Shown here in pieces: positions 8,186-15,915 of a stretch of DNA of 17,046 bases. Origin of the DNA: Betaproteobacteria bacterium (lineage in GTDB: Bacteria; Pseudomonadota; Gammaproteobacteria; Burkholderiales; Sulfuriferulaceae); NCBI GenBank assembly GCA_003455595.1, contig DMQT01000052.1, positions 954 through 17,999 on the forward strand, read 5' to 3'. Position 1 is the first letter of the stretch. Every line of letters starts with the position of its first letter. The notes under the pieces were generated by a model. It worked only from the letters and a program-made list of their open reading frames with translations. It did not search any database and was not told where the DNA came from. Both the position numbers and the translations under genes were made by a program.

Positions 8186-8461
8186 TTTATTGGTTTCTGG
8201 TTGCCTGTGGTCATTTTAACAGACTATGCTAAGGCAGTTAACGTGCTGGAAGCCGTGATCGCTAAAAACCGTATCTTATCCAGATAAAACCTGCACTCTG
8301 TGTGCTGAAAGACTGCGTCACACCGGATTTGTTCAACGCTGAATCGTTAAAAGTGCTGCTGAGGGCATTTAGTGCTTGCCCGACAGGCCCGATTCGGCTA
8401 AATATAGGGCTGTTGTTACAGTGTGCTCATCCGCATGTTTACCTCCAGGGCGATATAAATC
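8186..8461. other. 276-base divergent intergenic region with a weak candidate promoter
   Basis: Between the DUF3579 gene (minus) and the 31-codon miniprotein (plus) I see no convincing longer gene. A possible plus-strand promoter is TTGCCC (8376-8381), a 17-base spacer, then TAAATA (8399-8404), with three of six matches in each box, so it is weak. A short inverted repeat TTATC-CA-GATAA lies at 8276-8287. A GTG-initiated frame from 8302 to 8541 crosses this region but looks spurious. Confidence 0.4.
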
Positions 8462-8557
8462 ATGAAAAATCCATTGGACTCACTATGGGGAACCGTCATT
8501 TCAGGGTTCATCCTGACACTGGTGCTTACCGTTTTCATTAAAAACTTTTTGTTGTAA
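8462..8557 (+). CDS. 31-residue single-helix membrane miniprotein
   Basis: A short open frame starting with ATG at 8462 and ending with TAA at 8555-8557. It encodes 31 residues: a short polar start (MKNPLDSL), then one continuous hydrophobic stretch WGTVISGFILTLVLTVFI (residues 9-26) long enough to span a membrane, and a KNFLL tail. An AGGG lies at 8447-8450, eleven bases before the start, which is a slightly distant ribosome-binding site. The stop is followed at once by GGGG, the ribosome-binding site of the PuuD-like gene starting at 8568, so the two could be coupled. I do not recognise a family. Its composition and position argue for a real small membrane protein, perhaps a partner of the downstream membrane protein, but this is inference. 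Confidence 0.55.
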   Translation: MKNPLDSLWGTVISGFILTLVLTVFIKNFLL

Positions 8558-8567
8558 GGGGATATCT

Positions 8568-9056
8568 GTGGATTTTGTACCTGCAATCGCACGCTGGCTA
8601 CACTTGATGGCCGGGGTGATGTGGATAGGGCTGCTGTATTATTTCAACTTTGTGCAAGTTGCTGCTATGAAAGCGGCCGCCGCAGATGGCACGGCGGTAG
8701 GTATATCCAAACACGTGGCACCTCGTGCTTTGCTGTTCTTTCGTTGGTCCGCTTTGGTGACCTGGCTAGCAGGTGCAGCCTTGTTGGGGTCCTATTTCAA
8801 GGCGGCGTTTACCTTGCAACCGTCGCATGCCTTGATCGGCATGGGTGCCTGGCTGGGAACGATCATGCTGTTTAATGTTTGGGTGCTGATCTGGCCGAGT
8901 CAGCGTAAGATTCTGGGTATGGTCAAGGCAACGGATGCGCAAAAAATCACCGCGCGTCGGGTAGCGTTCCTGGCTTCCAGAACCAATACCATGCTGTCCA
9001 TCCCCATGCTGTTTTTTATGGCAGCAGGTGCGCACAGCGGCGTATATGGCTATTGA
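8568..9056 (+). CDS. Membrane protein related to the PuuD / urate oxidase N-terminal membrane domain
   Basis: A 162-residue integral membrane protein starting with GTG at 8568 after a GGGG ribosome-binding site six bases upstream. Four hydrophobic segments are visible, near residues 5-28, 57-77, 87-109 and 139-156. The opening ARWLHLMAGVMWIGLLYYFN, with His12, resembles the membrane domain of PuuD, the cytochrome-linked urate oxidase. The C-terminal cytochrome c part of full-length PuuD is absent: no CxxCH motif is seen and the protein ends right after helix four. Stand-alone versions of this domain occur in proteobacteria without purine-degradation genes, so urate oxidation should not be assumed. 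Conserved histidines suggest a haem-binding or redox role, inferred only. It lies between the miniprotein and sodB, 40 bases upstream of the latter. Confidence 0.75.
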   Translation: MDFVPAIARWLHLMAGVMWIGLLYYFNFVQVAAMKAAAADGTAVGISKHVAPRALLFFRWSALVTWLAGAALLGSYFKAAFTLQPSHALIGMGAWLGTIMLFNVWVLIWPSQRKILGMVKATDAQKITARRVAFLASRTNTMLSIPMLFFMAAGAHSGVYGY

Positions 9057-9096
9057 ACATCTTGTCTTTTTTGTTGATTAATTAAGGAGAAAACAC

Positions 9097-9678
9097 ATGA
9101 TTCATGAATTGCCCGCGTTGCCTTACGCGAAAGACGCGTTACAGCCGCACATTTCAGCCGAAACGATTGAATACCACTACGGCAAGCACCATCAAGCCTA
9201 TGTGACCAATCTGAATAATCTGATCAAAGGCACGGAATTCGAAGCCATGAGCCTGGAAGACATCATCATGAAGTCTTCGGCTGGCGTGTTCAACAATGCT
9301 GCCCAGGTCTGGAACCACACGTTTTACTGGAATTGCTTGAGCCCGAATGGCGGCGGCGCACCAACTGGCGCGCTGGCTGATGCCATAAACGCCAAATGGG
9401 GCTCATTTGATGCGTTCAAAGAAGCCTTCAGCAAAGCTGCAGTGGGTACTTTCGGTTCCGGCTGGGCCTGGCTGGTCAAGGGTAAAGACGGCGCACTGGA
9501 CATTGTGTCCACCAGCAATGCTGCTACACCCATGACCAACGGCCAGACTGCGCTGATGACCTGTGATGTGTGGGAACACGCTTACTATGTTGACTACCGC
9601 AACGCTCGTCCCAAGTATGTAGAGGGGTTCTGGAATCTGGTAAACTGGAACTTCGTGTCGAAAAATTACGCAGCTTGA
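9097..9678 (+). CDS. sodB: Superoxide dismutase (Fe type)
   Basis: A 193-residue cytoplasmic superoxide dismutase, the same length as E. coli SodB. Metal ligands are His27 ([10 protein letters not shown]), His74 ([13 protein letters not shown]), Asp157 and His161 ([14 protein letters not shown]). The active-site glutamine at position 70, in NNAAQVWNH, is the feature of iron rather than manganese enzymes, where the glutamine sits in the C-terminal domain. There is no signal peptide. The ATG at 9097 has a strong ribosome-binding site AAGGAG (9084-9089). It is followed by a strong terminator and may be cotranscribed with the PuuD-like gene or have its own promoter in the short AT-rich gap. Confidence 0.96.
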   Translation: MIHELPALPYAKDALQPHISAETIEYHYGKHHQAYVTNLNNLIKGTEFEAMSLEDIIMKSSAGVFNNAAQVWNHTFYWNCLSPNGGGAPTGALADAINAKWGSFDAFKEAFSKAAVGTFGSGWAWLVKGKDGALDIVSTSNAATPMTNGQTALMTCDVWEHAYYVDYRNARPKYVEGFWNLVNWNFVSKNYAA

Positions 9679-9700
9679 GGTTGATGTAAGACACCTAACT

Positions 9701-9729
9701 ACGGCGGCGCAAGCCGCCGTGTGTTTTTT
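9701..9729 (+). terminator. Intrinsic terminator after sodB
   Basis: ACGGCGGC (9701-9708) pairs perfectly with GCCGCCGT (9713-9720) around a GCAA tetraloop, followed by GTGTTTTTT (9721-9729). An eight-base GC-rich stem with a U-run is a textbook rho-independent terminator and separates sodB from the arginine genes. Confidence 0.93.
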
Positions 9730-9758
9730 AATGCCGCATTTATTTATTCATTAAGCCA

Positions 9759-10946
9759 ATGACCATGTCTTATTTGATGAACACCTATGCACGCCAACCC
9801 GTGGCTTTTGTTCGCGGAGAAGGTGTCTGGTTATGGGATGAAGCCGGTAACAAATACCTCGATGCGCTGGCTGGCGTCGCCGTTAATGGGCTTGGTCATG
9901 CGCACCCAAAATTGACGCAGGCCATTTGCGAGCAGGTAAGTAGCCTGATTCATACCTCCAATATTTATGGTGTGTTGCGTCAGGAACAACTTGCTGAACG
10001 TCTGTGCAAGCTATCCGGTATGGACAAGGTTTTTTTCTGCAATTCCGGTTGCGAAGCCAACGAGGCCGCGATTAAGCTGGCGCGTCTGTATGGCCACCAC
10101 AAAGGCATTGCGACACCGACCATTATCGTGATGGAAAAAGCCTTTCACGGCCGCACCATGGCGACATTGACCGCCACCGGCAGCCGCAAGGTGCAGGCCG
10201 GTTTCGAGCCGTTGCTGACCGGTTTCGCACGGGTGCCCTACAACGATGTGGAAGCCGTGCGCCAGGTAGCCGAACACAATCACGATGTCGTGGCAATCCT
10301 GGTGGAGCCGATTCAGGGCGAGGGCGGCATCAAGATTCCCGATGCGGATTATCTACGTGCGCTGCGCCAGATTTGCGATGACAAAGGCTGGCTGCTGATG
10401 CTGGACGAAGTGCAGTCTGGCGTTGGCCGTACCGGCACCTGGTTCGGATTCCAGCATACCGACATCGTGCCCGACGTGATGACCCTCGCCAAAGGTCTGG
10501 GGTCGGGTGTACCGATAGGCGCTTGCGTTGCGCGTGGCGAAGCGGCCGACGTGTTCCAGCCGGGCAACCATGGCTCGACCTTTGGCGGCAATCCGCTGGC
10601 GTGTACAGCGGGTCTGACCACGTTACAGGTGATGGAGGACGACCAGTTGCTTGCCAACGCGACACACATCGGTGGCCTTATCGTTGATGGCTTCAAGCAA
10701 GCGTTGATCGATGTGGCGGGTGTGAAACAGATCCGCGGTGTCGGAATGATGATCGGCATTGAGCTGGATCGCCCCTGTGGCGACGTGGTCAAACTGGCGC
10801 TGGCGCAGCATCTGCTAATCAACGTCACCGCAGATAATGTGATTCGGCTGGTGCCACCACTGGTGATGAATGATTCAGAAGCGCGGCAACTAATTGATGG
10901 CTTGAGCCCGATCATTCGCGCGTTTCTGGGTAGGGCGCCCACATGA
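9759..10946 (+). CDS. argD: Acetylornithine aminotransferase
   Basis: A 395-residue class III PLP-dependent aminotransferase that converts N-acetylglutamate 5-semialdehyde to N-acetylornithine; in many bacteria the same enzyme also serves lysine synthesis as the succinyl-diaminopimelate aminotransferase. Visible motifs are NSGCEANEAAIKLAR (95-109), EKAFHGRT (126-133), LDEVQSGVGRTG (215-226, Asp216 facing the pyridine nitrogen) and TLAKGLGSGVPIGA with PLP-lysine Lys245. STFGGNPLAC follows. The start MTMSYLMNTY resembles pseudomonad ArgD starts, which supports 9759, though ATGs at 9765 and 9777 cannot be excluded; the ribosome-binding site is weak. The stop overlaps argF by 4 bases (ATGA). No clear promoter was found in the 29 bases after the sodB terminator. 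Confidence 0.94.
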   Translation: MTMSYLMNTYARQPVAFVRGEGVWLWDEAGNKYLDALAGVAVNGLGHAHPKLTQAICEQVSSLIHTSNIYGVLRQEQLAERLCKLSGMDKVFFCNSGCEANEAAIKLARLYGHHKGIATPTIIVMEKAFHGRTMATLTATGSRKVQAGFEPLLTGFARVPYNDVEAVRQVAEHNHDVVAILVEPIQGEGGIKIPDADYLRALRQICDDKGWLLMLDEVQSGVGRTGTWFGFQHTDIVPDVMTLAKGLGSGVPIGACVARGEAADVFQPGNHGSTFGGNPLACTAGLTTLQVMEDDQLLANATHIGGLIVDGFKQALIDVAGVKQIRGVGMMIGIELDRPCGDVVKLALAQHLLINVTADNVIRLVPPLVMNDSEARQLIDGLSPIIRAFLGRAPT

Positions 10947-11866
10947 GCGCAATCAAGCATTTTCTACAGTTTCAGGACTTGAGTCGTGATGAGTTCCAGT
11001 ATATTTTCGAGCGCGCCAAAATCATCAAGGCACGCTTCAAAAATTATCAGACTTACCACCCGCTACTTGACCGCACGCTGGCGATGATCTTCGAGAAACA
11101 GTCCACGCGCACCCGGTTGTCATTCGAAGCCGGCATGCACCAGCTGGGCGGCTCGGCGATTTATCTCAATACTCGCGACACGCAACTGGGGCGGGGCGAG
11201 CCGGTCGAAGACGCCGCCGAGGTGATCTCGCGCATGGTGGATATGGTGATGATCCGCACCTTCGAGCAGGACATCATCGAGCGTTTTGCCAGACATTCGC
11301 GCGTGCCGGTCATCAATGGTCTGACCAACGAATACCATCCGTGCCAGATCATGGCCGATATCTTTACTTTCATCGAACATCGCGGCTGTATCAAAGGCAA
11401 AACCGTGGCGTGGGTGGGCGACTCCAACAATATGTGCAACACCTGGCTGCAGGCCGCAGTAGTGCTGGATTTCAACGTGCATGTTTCAACCCCGCCCGGC
11501 TACGAAGTTGAACCGGAGCGCGCCGGTTTGTACGACACCAGCCACTACGAGAGCTTCGTCGATCCGATGGAGGCGTGCAAAGACGCCGATCTGGTGACCA
11601 CCGACGTCTGGACCAGCATGGGTTTTGAGGCGGAAAATGAGGAACGCAAGCGTGATTTCCACGACTGGCAAGTGGATGCTGAAATGATGCAGGTTGCGGC
11701 CAAGGATGCCGTGTTCATGCATTGCTTACCGGCACATCGTGGCGAGGAAGTAGCGGCAGAAGTGATTGACGGTGCGCAAAGTGTCGTGTGGGATGAGGCG
11801 GAAAACCGCCTGCACACGCAAAAAGCCCTGATGGAATATTTATTGTTGGGAAAAGTAAATGAGTGA
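10943..11866 (+). CDS. argF: Ornithine carbamoyltransferase
   Basis: A 307-residue anabolic-type ornithine transcarbamylase that joins ornithine and carbamoyl phosphate to give citrulline. The carbamoyl-phosphate site STRTRLSFE begins at Ser54; HPCQ is at 132-135; the SMG ornithine-binding loop follows DVWT at 221-224; and [11 protein letters not shown] (260-270) carries the reactive Cys261. The length of just over 300 residues fits the biosynthetic enzyme. It starts inside the argD stop (ATGA) and its end overlaps argG by 8 bases, so the three arginine genes are almost certainly one translationally coupled transcript. Confidence 0.96.
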   Translation: MSAIKHFLQFQDLSRDEFQYIFERAKIIKARFKNYQTYHPLLDRTLAMIFEKQSTRTRLSFEAGMHQLGGSAIYLNTRDTQLGRGEPVEDAAEVISRMVDMVMIRTFEQDIIERFARHSRVPVINGLTNEYHPCQIMADIFTFIEHRGCIKGKTVAWVGDSNNMCNTWLQAAVVLDFNVHVSTPPGYEVEPERAGLYDTSHYESFVDPMEACKDADLVTTDVWTSMGFEAENEERKRDFHDWQVDAEMMQVAAKDAVFMHCLPAHRGEEVAAEVIDGAQSVVWDEAENRLHTQKALMEYLLLGKVNE

Positions 11867-13076
11867 TGTGAAAAAAGTCGTGCTCGCCTATTCGGGCGGG
11901 CTGGATACCTCGGTTATTCTGAAGTGGTTGCAAGACAGCTATCAGTGCGAGGTGGTGACCTTTACCGCCGACATCGGTCAGGGCGAAGAGCTTGAGCCGG
12001 CGCGCGAGAAGGCCAGAAAATTTGGCGTCAAAGAGATTTTCATTGACGATCTACGGGAAGAATTCGTGCGCGATTTCGTGTTTCCCATGTTCCGTGCCAA
12101 TACCGTGTACGAAGGCGAGTACCTGCTGGGCACCTCCATCGCGCGGCCGCTGATTGCCAAACGCCTGATTGAAATTGCCAACCTGACCGGTGCCGATACG
12201 ATTTCGCACGGCGCTACCGGCAAGGGCAACGACCAGGTGCGATTTGAGCTGGGCGCGTATGCGTTAAAACCGGACATCAAAATTATTGCACCATGGCGCG
12301 AATGGGATTTGCTGTCGCGTGAAAAACTGCTGGCCTACGCCGAAACGCATGGCATTCCAGTGGAAATGAAGCACAAAGCCGGTGGCAGCCCGTACAGTAT
12401 GGACGCCAATCTGCTGCACATCTCCTACGAAGGCCGTGCGCTGGAGAATCCGGCTGACGAACCCGAAGCCGATATGTGGCGCTGGACCGTCTCACCCGAA
12501 CAGGCACCCGATGCGTCCGAATACGTTGATCTGGAATTCAAACAAGGTGACATTGTCGCCATCAATGGCCAGAACCTGAGTGCAGCGAGTGTACTGGCAG
12601 AATTGAACCGCCTCGGCGGCAAACACGGGATTGGTCGCCAGGACCTGGTGGAAAACCGTTATGTCGGCATGAAGTCGCGTGGCTGTTATGAAACGCCCGG
12701 CGGCACCATCATGCTGCGCGCGCACCGTGCCATCGAATCCATTACGCTGGATCGCGAAGTGGCGCACCTGAAAGACGAACTGATGCCGCGTTACGCCAGC
12801 CTGATCTATAACGGCTACTGGTGGAGTCCGGAGCGCGTCATGCTGCAAACCATGATTGATGCTTCGCAAGCCCACGTGAATGGCTGGGTGCGGGTCAAAC
12901 TCTACAAGGGCAATGTGATTGTGGTCGGGCGTGATTCCAAGACTGACTCGCTGTTCGACGCCACCATCGCTACGTTTGAAGACGACGCTGGCGCGTATAA
13001 CCAGGCCGATGCTGGCGGCTTCATCAAGCTCAATGCCTTGCGCCTGCGTATCGCAGCCAAACTGAGAAACCGATAA
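11859..13076 (+). CDS. argG: Argininosuccinate synthase
   Basis: A 405-residue ATP-dependent ligase that condenses citrulline with aspartate; argH, the last enzyme, is not in this window. The N-type ATP pyrophosphatase P-loop [12 protein letters not shown] is at residues 10-21. Family blocks [44 protein letters not shown] and [19 protein letters not shown] (shown here as separate blocks) are intact. It starts 8 bases before the end of argF. The gene completes the argD-argF-argG run and is followed after 18 bases by ppnP. Confidence 0.97.
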   Translation: MSDVKKVVLAYSGGLDTSVILKWLQDSYQCEVVTFTADIGQGEELEPAREKARKFGVKEIFIDDLREEFVRDFVFPMFRANTVYEGEYLLGTSIARPLIAKRLIEIANLTGADTISHGATGKGNDQVRFELGAYALKPDIKIIAPWREWDLLSREKLLAYAETHGIPVEMKHKAGGSPYSMDANLLHISYEGRALENPADEPEADMWRWTVSPEQAPDASEYVDLEFKQGDIVAINGQNLSAASVLAELNRLGGKHGIGRQDLVENRYVGMKSRGCYETPGGTIMLRAHRAIESITLDREVAHLKDELMPRYASLIYNGYWWSPERVMLQTMIDASQAHVNGWVRVKLYKGNVIVVGRDSKTDSLFDATIATFEDDAGAYNQADAGGFIKLNALRLRIAAKLRNR

Positions 13077-13094
13077 TTTATACAGGAATAAAGC

Positions 13095-13406
13095 ATGTCC
13101 CAATTCGATCAAGTCAGTGTCGTCAAACAGGCTAATGTTTATTTCGACGGCAAATGCGTGTCGCATACCGTGGTGATGGCCGACGGCAGCAAAAAAAGCG
13201 TCGGTGTGATTTTTCCCAGTACGCTGGTGTTCAACACGGGCGCGCCGGAAATCATGGAAATCAACGGCGGTACGTGCAAAGTCAAACTGGCGGGTGAGTC
13301 AGACTGGAAAACCTACACCGCAGGCCAGCAGTTTGCCGTGCCGGGCAATAGCAAATTTGATATTGAAACTGTTGAAATGCTCGATTACGTCTGCCATTTC
13401 GGTTAA
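13095..13406 (+). CDS. ppnP: Pyrimidine/purine nucleoside phosphorylase PpnP (DUF1255, YaiE-like)
   Basis: A 103-residue single cupin-like beta-barrel protein of the PpnP family, which phosphorolyses a broad range of nucleosides to base and ribose 1-phosphate. It resembles E. coli YaiE (94 residues): [34 protein letters not shown], then [20 protein letters not shown] and a C-terminal YVCHFG. The start at 13095 has AGGA at 13084-13087. It sits 18 bases after argG and 22 before yajQ, so it may be cotranscribed with them. A link to arginine synthesis is not obvious. Confidence 0.9.
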   Translation: MSQFDQVSVVKQANVYFDGKCVSHTVVMADGSKKSVGVIFPSTLVFNTGAPEIMEINGGTCKVKLAGESDWKTYTAGQQFAVPGNSKFDIETVEMLDYVCHFG

Positions 13407-13428
13407 TCACCACTAAGCCGGAGCCACC

Positions 13429-13914
13429 ATGCCTTCATTTGATATTGTGTCCGAAGTGGACAAACAGGAAGTCAAAAACGCGGTTGAACAAACTAGCAAG
13501 GAAGTTAGCACACGCTTTGATTTCAAAGGCTCGGACGCGCGCGTCGAGCAGGCTGAATACGTGCTGACGGTATACGCCGACGATGATTTCAAGCTCGATC
13601 AGGTGCAGGAAATCCTCAACGGTAAACTCATCAAGCGCGGCATCGATATCAAATGCCTGGAGATGGGGAAATCCGAAAAAGTAACGGGCAATAAGGTCAA
13701 ACGCAGCGCCACGGTTAAAACCGGCGTTGAGACCGAGCTGGCCAAGAAAATCGTACGCATCATCAAGGACAGCAAGCTCAAAGTGCAGGCCAGCATCCAG
13801 GGTGAAGCGGTGCGCGTGACCGGCGCCAAGCGCGACTTGCTGCAAGAGGCGATTGCGCTGGTGCGTAAGGAAATCAAGGATTTTCCGCTGCAGTATCAGA
13901 ATTTCAGAGATTGA
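13429..13914 (+). CDS. yajQ: YajQ family nucleotide-binding protein
   Basis: A 161-residue member of the YajQ family (UPF0234). Members have two ferredoxin-like domains; one in Xanthomonas binds cyclic di-GMP and acts with a transcription factor, and E. coli YajQ binds nucleotides and RNA. The family start [20 protein letters not shown] and the later [29 protein letters not shown] and [20 protein letters not shown] are all present. The ATG at 13429 has GGAG at 13420-13423, five bases away. An imperfect inverted repeat, CTGACGG and CCGTCAG, at 13917-13949 follows the stop without a T-run, so it is not a clear terminator. Confidence 0.93.
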   Translation: MPSFDIVSEVDKQEVKNAVEQTSKEVSTRFDFKGSDARVEQAEYVLTVYADDDFKLDQVQEILNGKLIKRGIDIKCLEMGKSEKVTGNKVKRSATVKTGVETELAKKIVRIIKDSKLKVQASIQGEAVRVTGAKRDLLQEAIALVRKEIKDFPLQYQNFRD

Positions 13915-14020
13915 TTCTGACGGCTTGGCGGGACGCACTTCCCCGTCAGTTGCGCATCTGTTATGCTGTTTTGAAGGTTTTCAAGACCTCCAAATCAGAC
14001 TTCACAAAGGAACCCGACCC

Positions 14021-14455
14021 ATGATTATTCGTGAAATTCTGACCATTAAAGGTGGCGATATTTTCAGTATCGAACCCGATCAACTGGTGTCCGAGGCGGT
14101 CGACCTGATGGTCAGGCAGGATGTCGGTTCGCTGGTGGTGCGTCAGGATGGCACGATGGTTGGACTGATTACCGAACGCGATGTGTTGCGTGGCCTGAAT
14201 GACCGTGGCTGTGCCTTGATTGCGGTCAAAGTCAGTGAAATGATGGCGACCGAACCGATTATCGGCAACCCGTCGGATACCGTCGATTATGTGCGCGGGG
14301 TGATGACGGAAAACCGTATCAGCCACCTGCCAGTGATGGAGGGTGACACCTTGCTGGGTGTGATTTCGTTTCACGACGTGGCGCGCGCCTGCCTGAACGC
14401 TGCCGACTTTGAAAACCGCTTGCTCAAGCGTTACATCAAACACTGGCCTGAATAA
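14021..14455 (+). CDS. Two-CBS-domain protein
   Basis: A 144-residue protein made almost entirely of a pair of CBS domains forming one Bateman module. The first has VSEAVDLMVRQDVGSLVV then GLITERDVLRGL (about residues 23-58). The second has VRGVMTENRISHLPVM then LGVISFHDVARACL (about 92-125). A basic tail LLKRYIKHW ends the protein. Such modules usually bind adenosine nucleotides or other charged ligands; the target here is unknown. The start at 14021 has AAAGGA at 14006-14011, nine bases away. The open frame continues upstream to 13853, but that part re-reads the yajQ end and is not coding. It converges with the DsrE-like gene. Confidence 0.9.
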   Translation: MIIREILTIKGGDIFSIEPDQLVSEAVDLMVRQDVGSLVVRQDGTMVGLITERDVLRGLNDRGCALIAVKVSEMMATEPIIGNPSDTVDYVRGVMTENRISHLPVMEGDTLLGVISFHDVARACLNAADFENRLLKRYIKHWPE

Positions 14456-14460
14456 ACAAC

Positions 14461-14491
14461 CTGATTCGACCGTATCAAGCGGACGAATCAG
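14461..14491. terminator. Hairpin between convergent genes (possible bidirectional terminator)
   Basis: CTGATTCG (14461-14468) pairs perfectly with CGAATCAG (14484-14491). After an A-A mismatch, CCG (14470-14472) pairs with CGG (14480-14482), leaving a seven-base loop. The right arm contains the stop codon of the DsrE-like gene (14488-14490), and the left arm lies six bases after the CBS gene stop. On the minus strand it is followed by GTTGTTTATT, moderately T-rich, so termination is more likely in that direction. Confidence 0.55.
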
Positions 14492-14991
14492 CGTATCTGC
14501 TCGATTGAGAAGTGCTTCTCCTGAATATTAGGCGTGATGAGCGCATAGCCTTGCATTTGCCAATAGGCTAGCTCGGTGATGGCGTTGGGCACGATCTCGA
14601 TGAAGTCCTGCAAGTCTTTGGCACTGTAGCCATACTCCTCCGCAGCATAGCCGCACACCTTGAAATGCACGCCCAGGCTGGCGTAATAACGCATTCTATC
14701 GATGGCTTCTTTGTATTTTGCCTCGTTCTTTTTCGCGACGGTCACAATTTCAGTGCCATGAATAACGACCACAATATCGAGCTGTTCCGGGCTGTAATTG
14801 TAGGGCTCATCCAGTAACGGATTCACCAGTGAGCGTATCCAGTACAGCGCGCTGTTTATTTTCTGCGGGTCGTCCAGGTAGAAATCAAACACCACTTTGG
14901 CGGGCTGGTACGGTGTCTTGACGATGGTGGCATCGGCGTAGACCGGCGCGCTCAACACCAACAGCATCGCCATGAAGAGGCGTCGGGTCAT
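14488..14991 (-). CDS. Secreted DsrE/DsrF-like protein
   Basis: A 167-residue protein with a classical signal peptide (MTRRLFMAMLLVLSAPVYA, likely cut after residue 19) and a mature DsrE/DsrF-like fold. The core has KVVFDFYLDDPQKINSAL, then LDIVVVIHGTEIVTVAK, then a helix, then LGVHFKVCGYAAEEYG with Cys113 at the position where the family often has its sulfur-carrying cysteine, then IVPNAITELAYWQMQGYALI. Cytoplasmic DsrEFH passes sulfane sulfur in sulfur oxidisers. Exported single-gene relatives are common in proteobacteria and their role is unsettled, so periplasmic sulfur handling is inference. The start at 14991 has GGGAG at 15003-14999, which lies next to and partly inside a long stem-loop. 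It follows rsgA by 36 bases. Confidence 0.82.
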   Translation of the reverse strand: MTRRLFMAMLLVLSAPVYADATIVKTPYQPAKVVFDFYLDDPQKINSALYWIRSLVNPLLDEPYNYSPEQLDIVVVIHGTEIVTVAKKNEAKYKEAIDRMRYYASLGVHFKVCGYAAEEYGYSAKDLQDFIEIVPNAITELAYWQMQGYALITPNIQEKHFSIEQIR

Positions 14992-15000
14992 GTTCGTGCT

Positions 15001-15040
15001 CCCGCAGTGATATGGTCTAACTATAGACTATCGCTGCGGG
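15001..15040 (-). promoter_or_regulatory. Intercistronic stem-loop over the rsgA stop and the DsrE-like gene's ribosome-binding site
   Basis: Reading the minus strand, CCCGCAG (15040-15034) pairs with CTGCGGG (15007-15001). After one C-A mismatch GATA pairs with TATC, then after a two-base bulge GTCTA pairs with TAGAC around a TAGT loop. That gives 16 base pairs in 40 bases. The rsgA stop codon (15030-15028) is inside, and the 3' arm includes the GGG of the GGGAG ribosome-binding site of the downstream gene. There is no following U-run, which argues against a simple intrinsic terminator and leaves translation control or mRNA processing as options. Confidence 0.6.
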
Positions 15041-15915
15041 CTGGACAGGCTGGCTAAAATCGCCTGGTAGGCCGCCAGTCGGGTCGGACTGATCTGGTCA
15101 CGGGCACTTGCCGCGATGACGGCGCAACCGGGTTCGTGCACATGGCGGCAATTATTGAATTTGCATAGCCCGATGTAGGGGCGAAACTCGACGAATAATT
15201 GATCCAGCTGGTCGGCCTGGACGTGGTTCAATCCAAACGATTGCATGCCGGGTGAATCAATCAGGCGGCTGGTTGCGTCCAGTGCGTACATGCGCGCGCT
15301 GGTGGTGGTGTGACGACCGGAATCGAGCGCTTCAGATATCTCGCCCACCGTGGTGCGGGCATCGGGCGCCAGCGCATTTATCAGGCTGGATTTACCCATG
15401 CCGGATTGCCCCACAAACACGCTGGTTTGGCCTGCCATATAGGGGCGCAACGGCGCGATATCGTGGTGTGCAGAAACCGGGATAACCGGGTAGCCGAGGG
15501 CGATGTAGGGTTGCAGACGCGCCAGTGCTGCTTGCGCCGGTTCACCCAAGTCGAATTTGTTGAGGCAGATGACCGGTCGAATATGTGCTGCTTCAGCCGC
15601 TACCAGACAGCGGTTGATTAGCAGATCATAAAAACTCGGTACTGGCGCGACGACGATAACAATCAGGCTGACATTGGCGGCGATAAGCTTGCTGCGGTGT
15701 TCGACCGAGCGATGTAGCAGGTTATCCCTGGGCAGGATGGCGTCAATGACGCCCTGGCCTGATGAGGTGATCTGGAATACCACCCGGTCGCCACACGCAA
15801 CGCCGCTTTGTTTGCCACGTGTCACGCAGCGATAAACGACGTCGGCGGATTCAACCTGATAATGGCGACCATAGGTGGCAATCACCAAACCTTGTAACGG
15901 CTTGGACTCGGTCAT
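15028..15915 (-). CDS. rsgA: Ribosome small subunit-dependent GTPase RsgA
   Basis: A 295-residue circularly permuted GTPase that acts late in 30S subunit maturation. An N-terminal OB-fold (about 1-65) is followed by the GTPase motifs in permuted order: G4 LNKFD (118-122), G1 VGQSGMGKSS (168-177), G2 RHTTT (201-205) and G3 DSPG (220-223). A C-terminal zinc site has Cys251, Cys256, His258 and Cys264 in CKFNNCRHVHEPGC. The start at 15915 (MTESKPLQGL) is the first ATG and gives a short N-terminal segment before the OB fold; the ribosome-binding site is weak. It has 238 non-coding bases upstream, so it probably has its own promoter. Confidence 0.96.
   Translation of the reverse strand: MTESKPLQGLVIATYGRHYQVESADVVYRCVTRGKQSGVACGDRVVFQITSSGQGVIDAILPRDNLLHRSVEHRSKLIAANVSLIVIVVAPVPSFYDLLINRCLVAAEAAHIRPVICLNKFDLGEPAQAALARLQPYIALGYPVIPVSAHHDIAPLRPYMAGQTSVFVGQSGMGKSSLINALAPDARTTVGEISEALDSGRHTTTSARMYALDATSRLIDSPGMQSFGLNHVQADQLDQLFVEFRPYIGLCKFNNCRHVHEPGCAVIAASARDQISPTRLAAYQAILASLSSPQR

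Noticed and set aside
8302..8541. 79-codon GTG-initiated plus-strand frame upstream of the PuuD-like gene
   Set aside because: It has no ribosome-binding site, no recognisable protein pattern, and it overlaps the more convincing 31-codon frame at 8462-8557 in another frame.
8568..9056. Calling the PuuD-like protein a urate oxidase
   Set aside because: The cytochrome c domain is absent and there is no purine catabolism gene nearby; only the membrane domain resemblance is supported.
10349..10960. 203-codon minus-strand frame opposite argD
   Set aside because: It is the antisense shadow of a clear aminotransferase gene; it is rich in Ser, Pro and Arg, has no domain signature and no ribosome-binding site.
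12492..13166. 224-codon minus-strand frame opposite argG and the start of ppnP
   Set aside because: It lies antisense to a certain gene, and its translation has no recognisable motif; long antisense frames are expected in GC-rich coding DNA.
13917..13949. CTGACGG / CCGTCAG inverted repeat after yajQ as a terminator
   Set aside because: The loop is long (19 bases) and no T-run follows, so I do not call it a terminator.
13853..14020. Upstream extension of the CBS-domain gene
   Set aside because: It re-reads the yajQ end and the intergenic region; the ATG at 14021 has a good AAAGGA ribosome-binding site and directly precedes the CBS domain.
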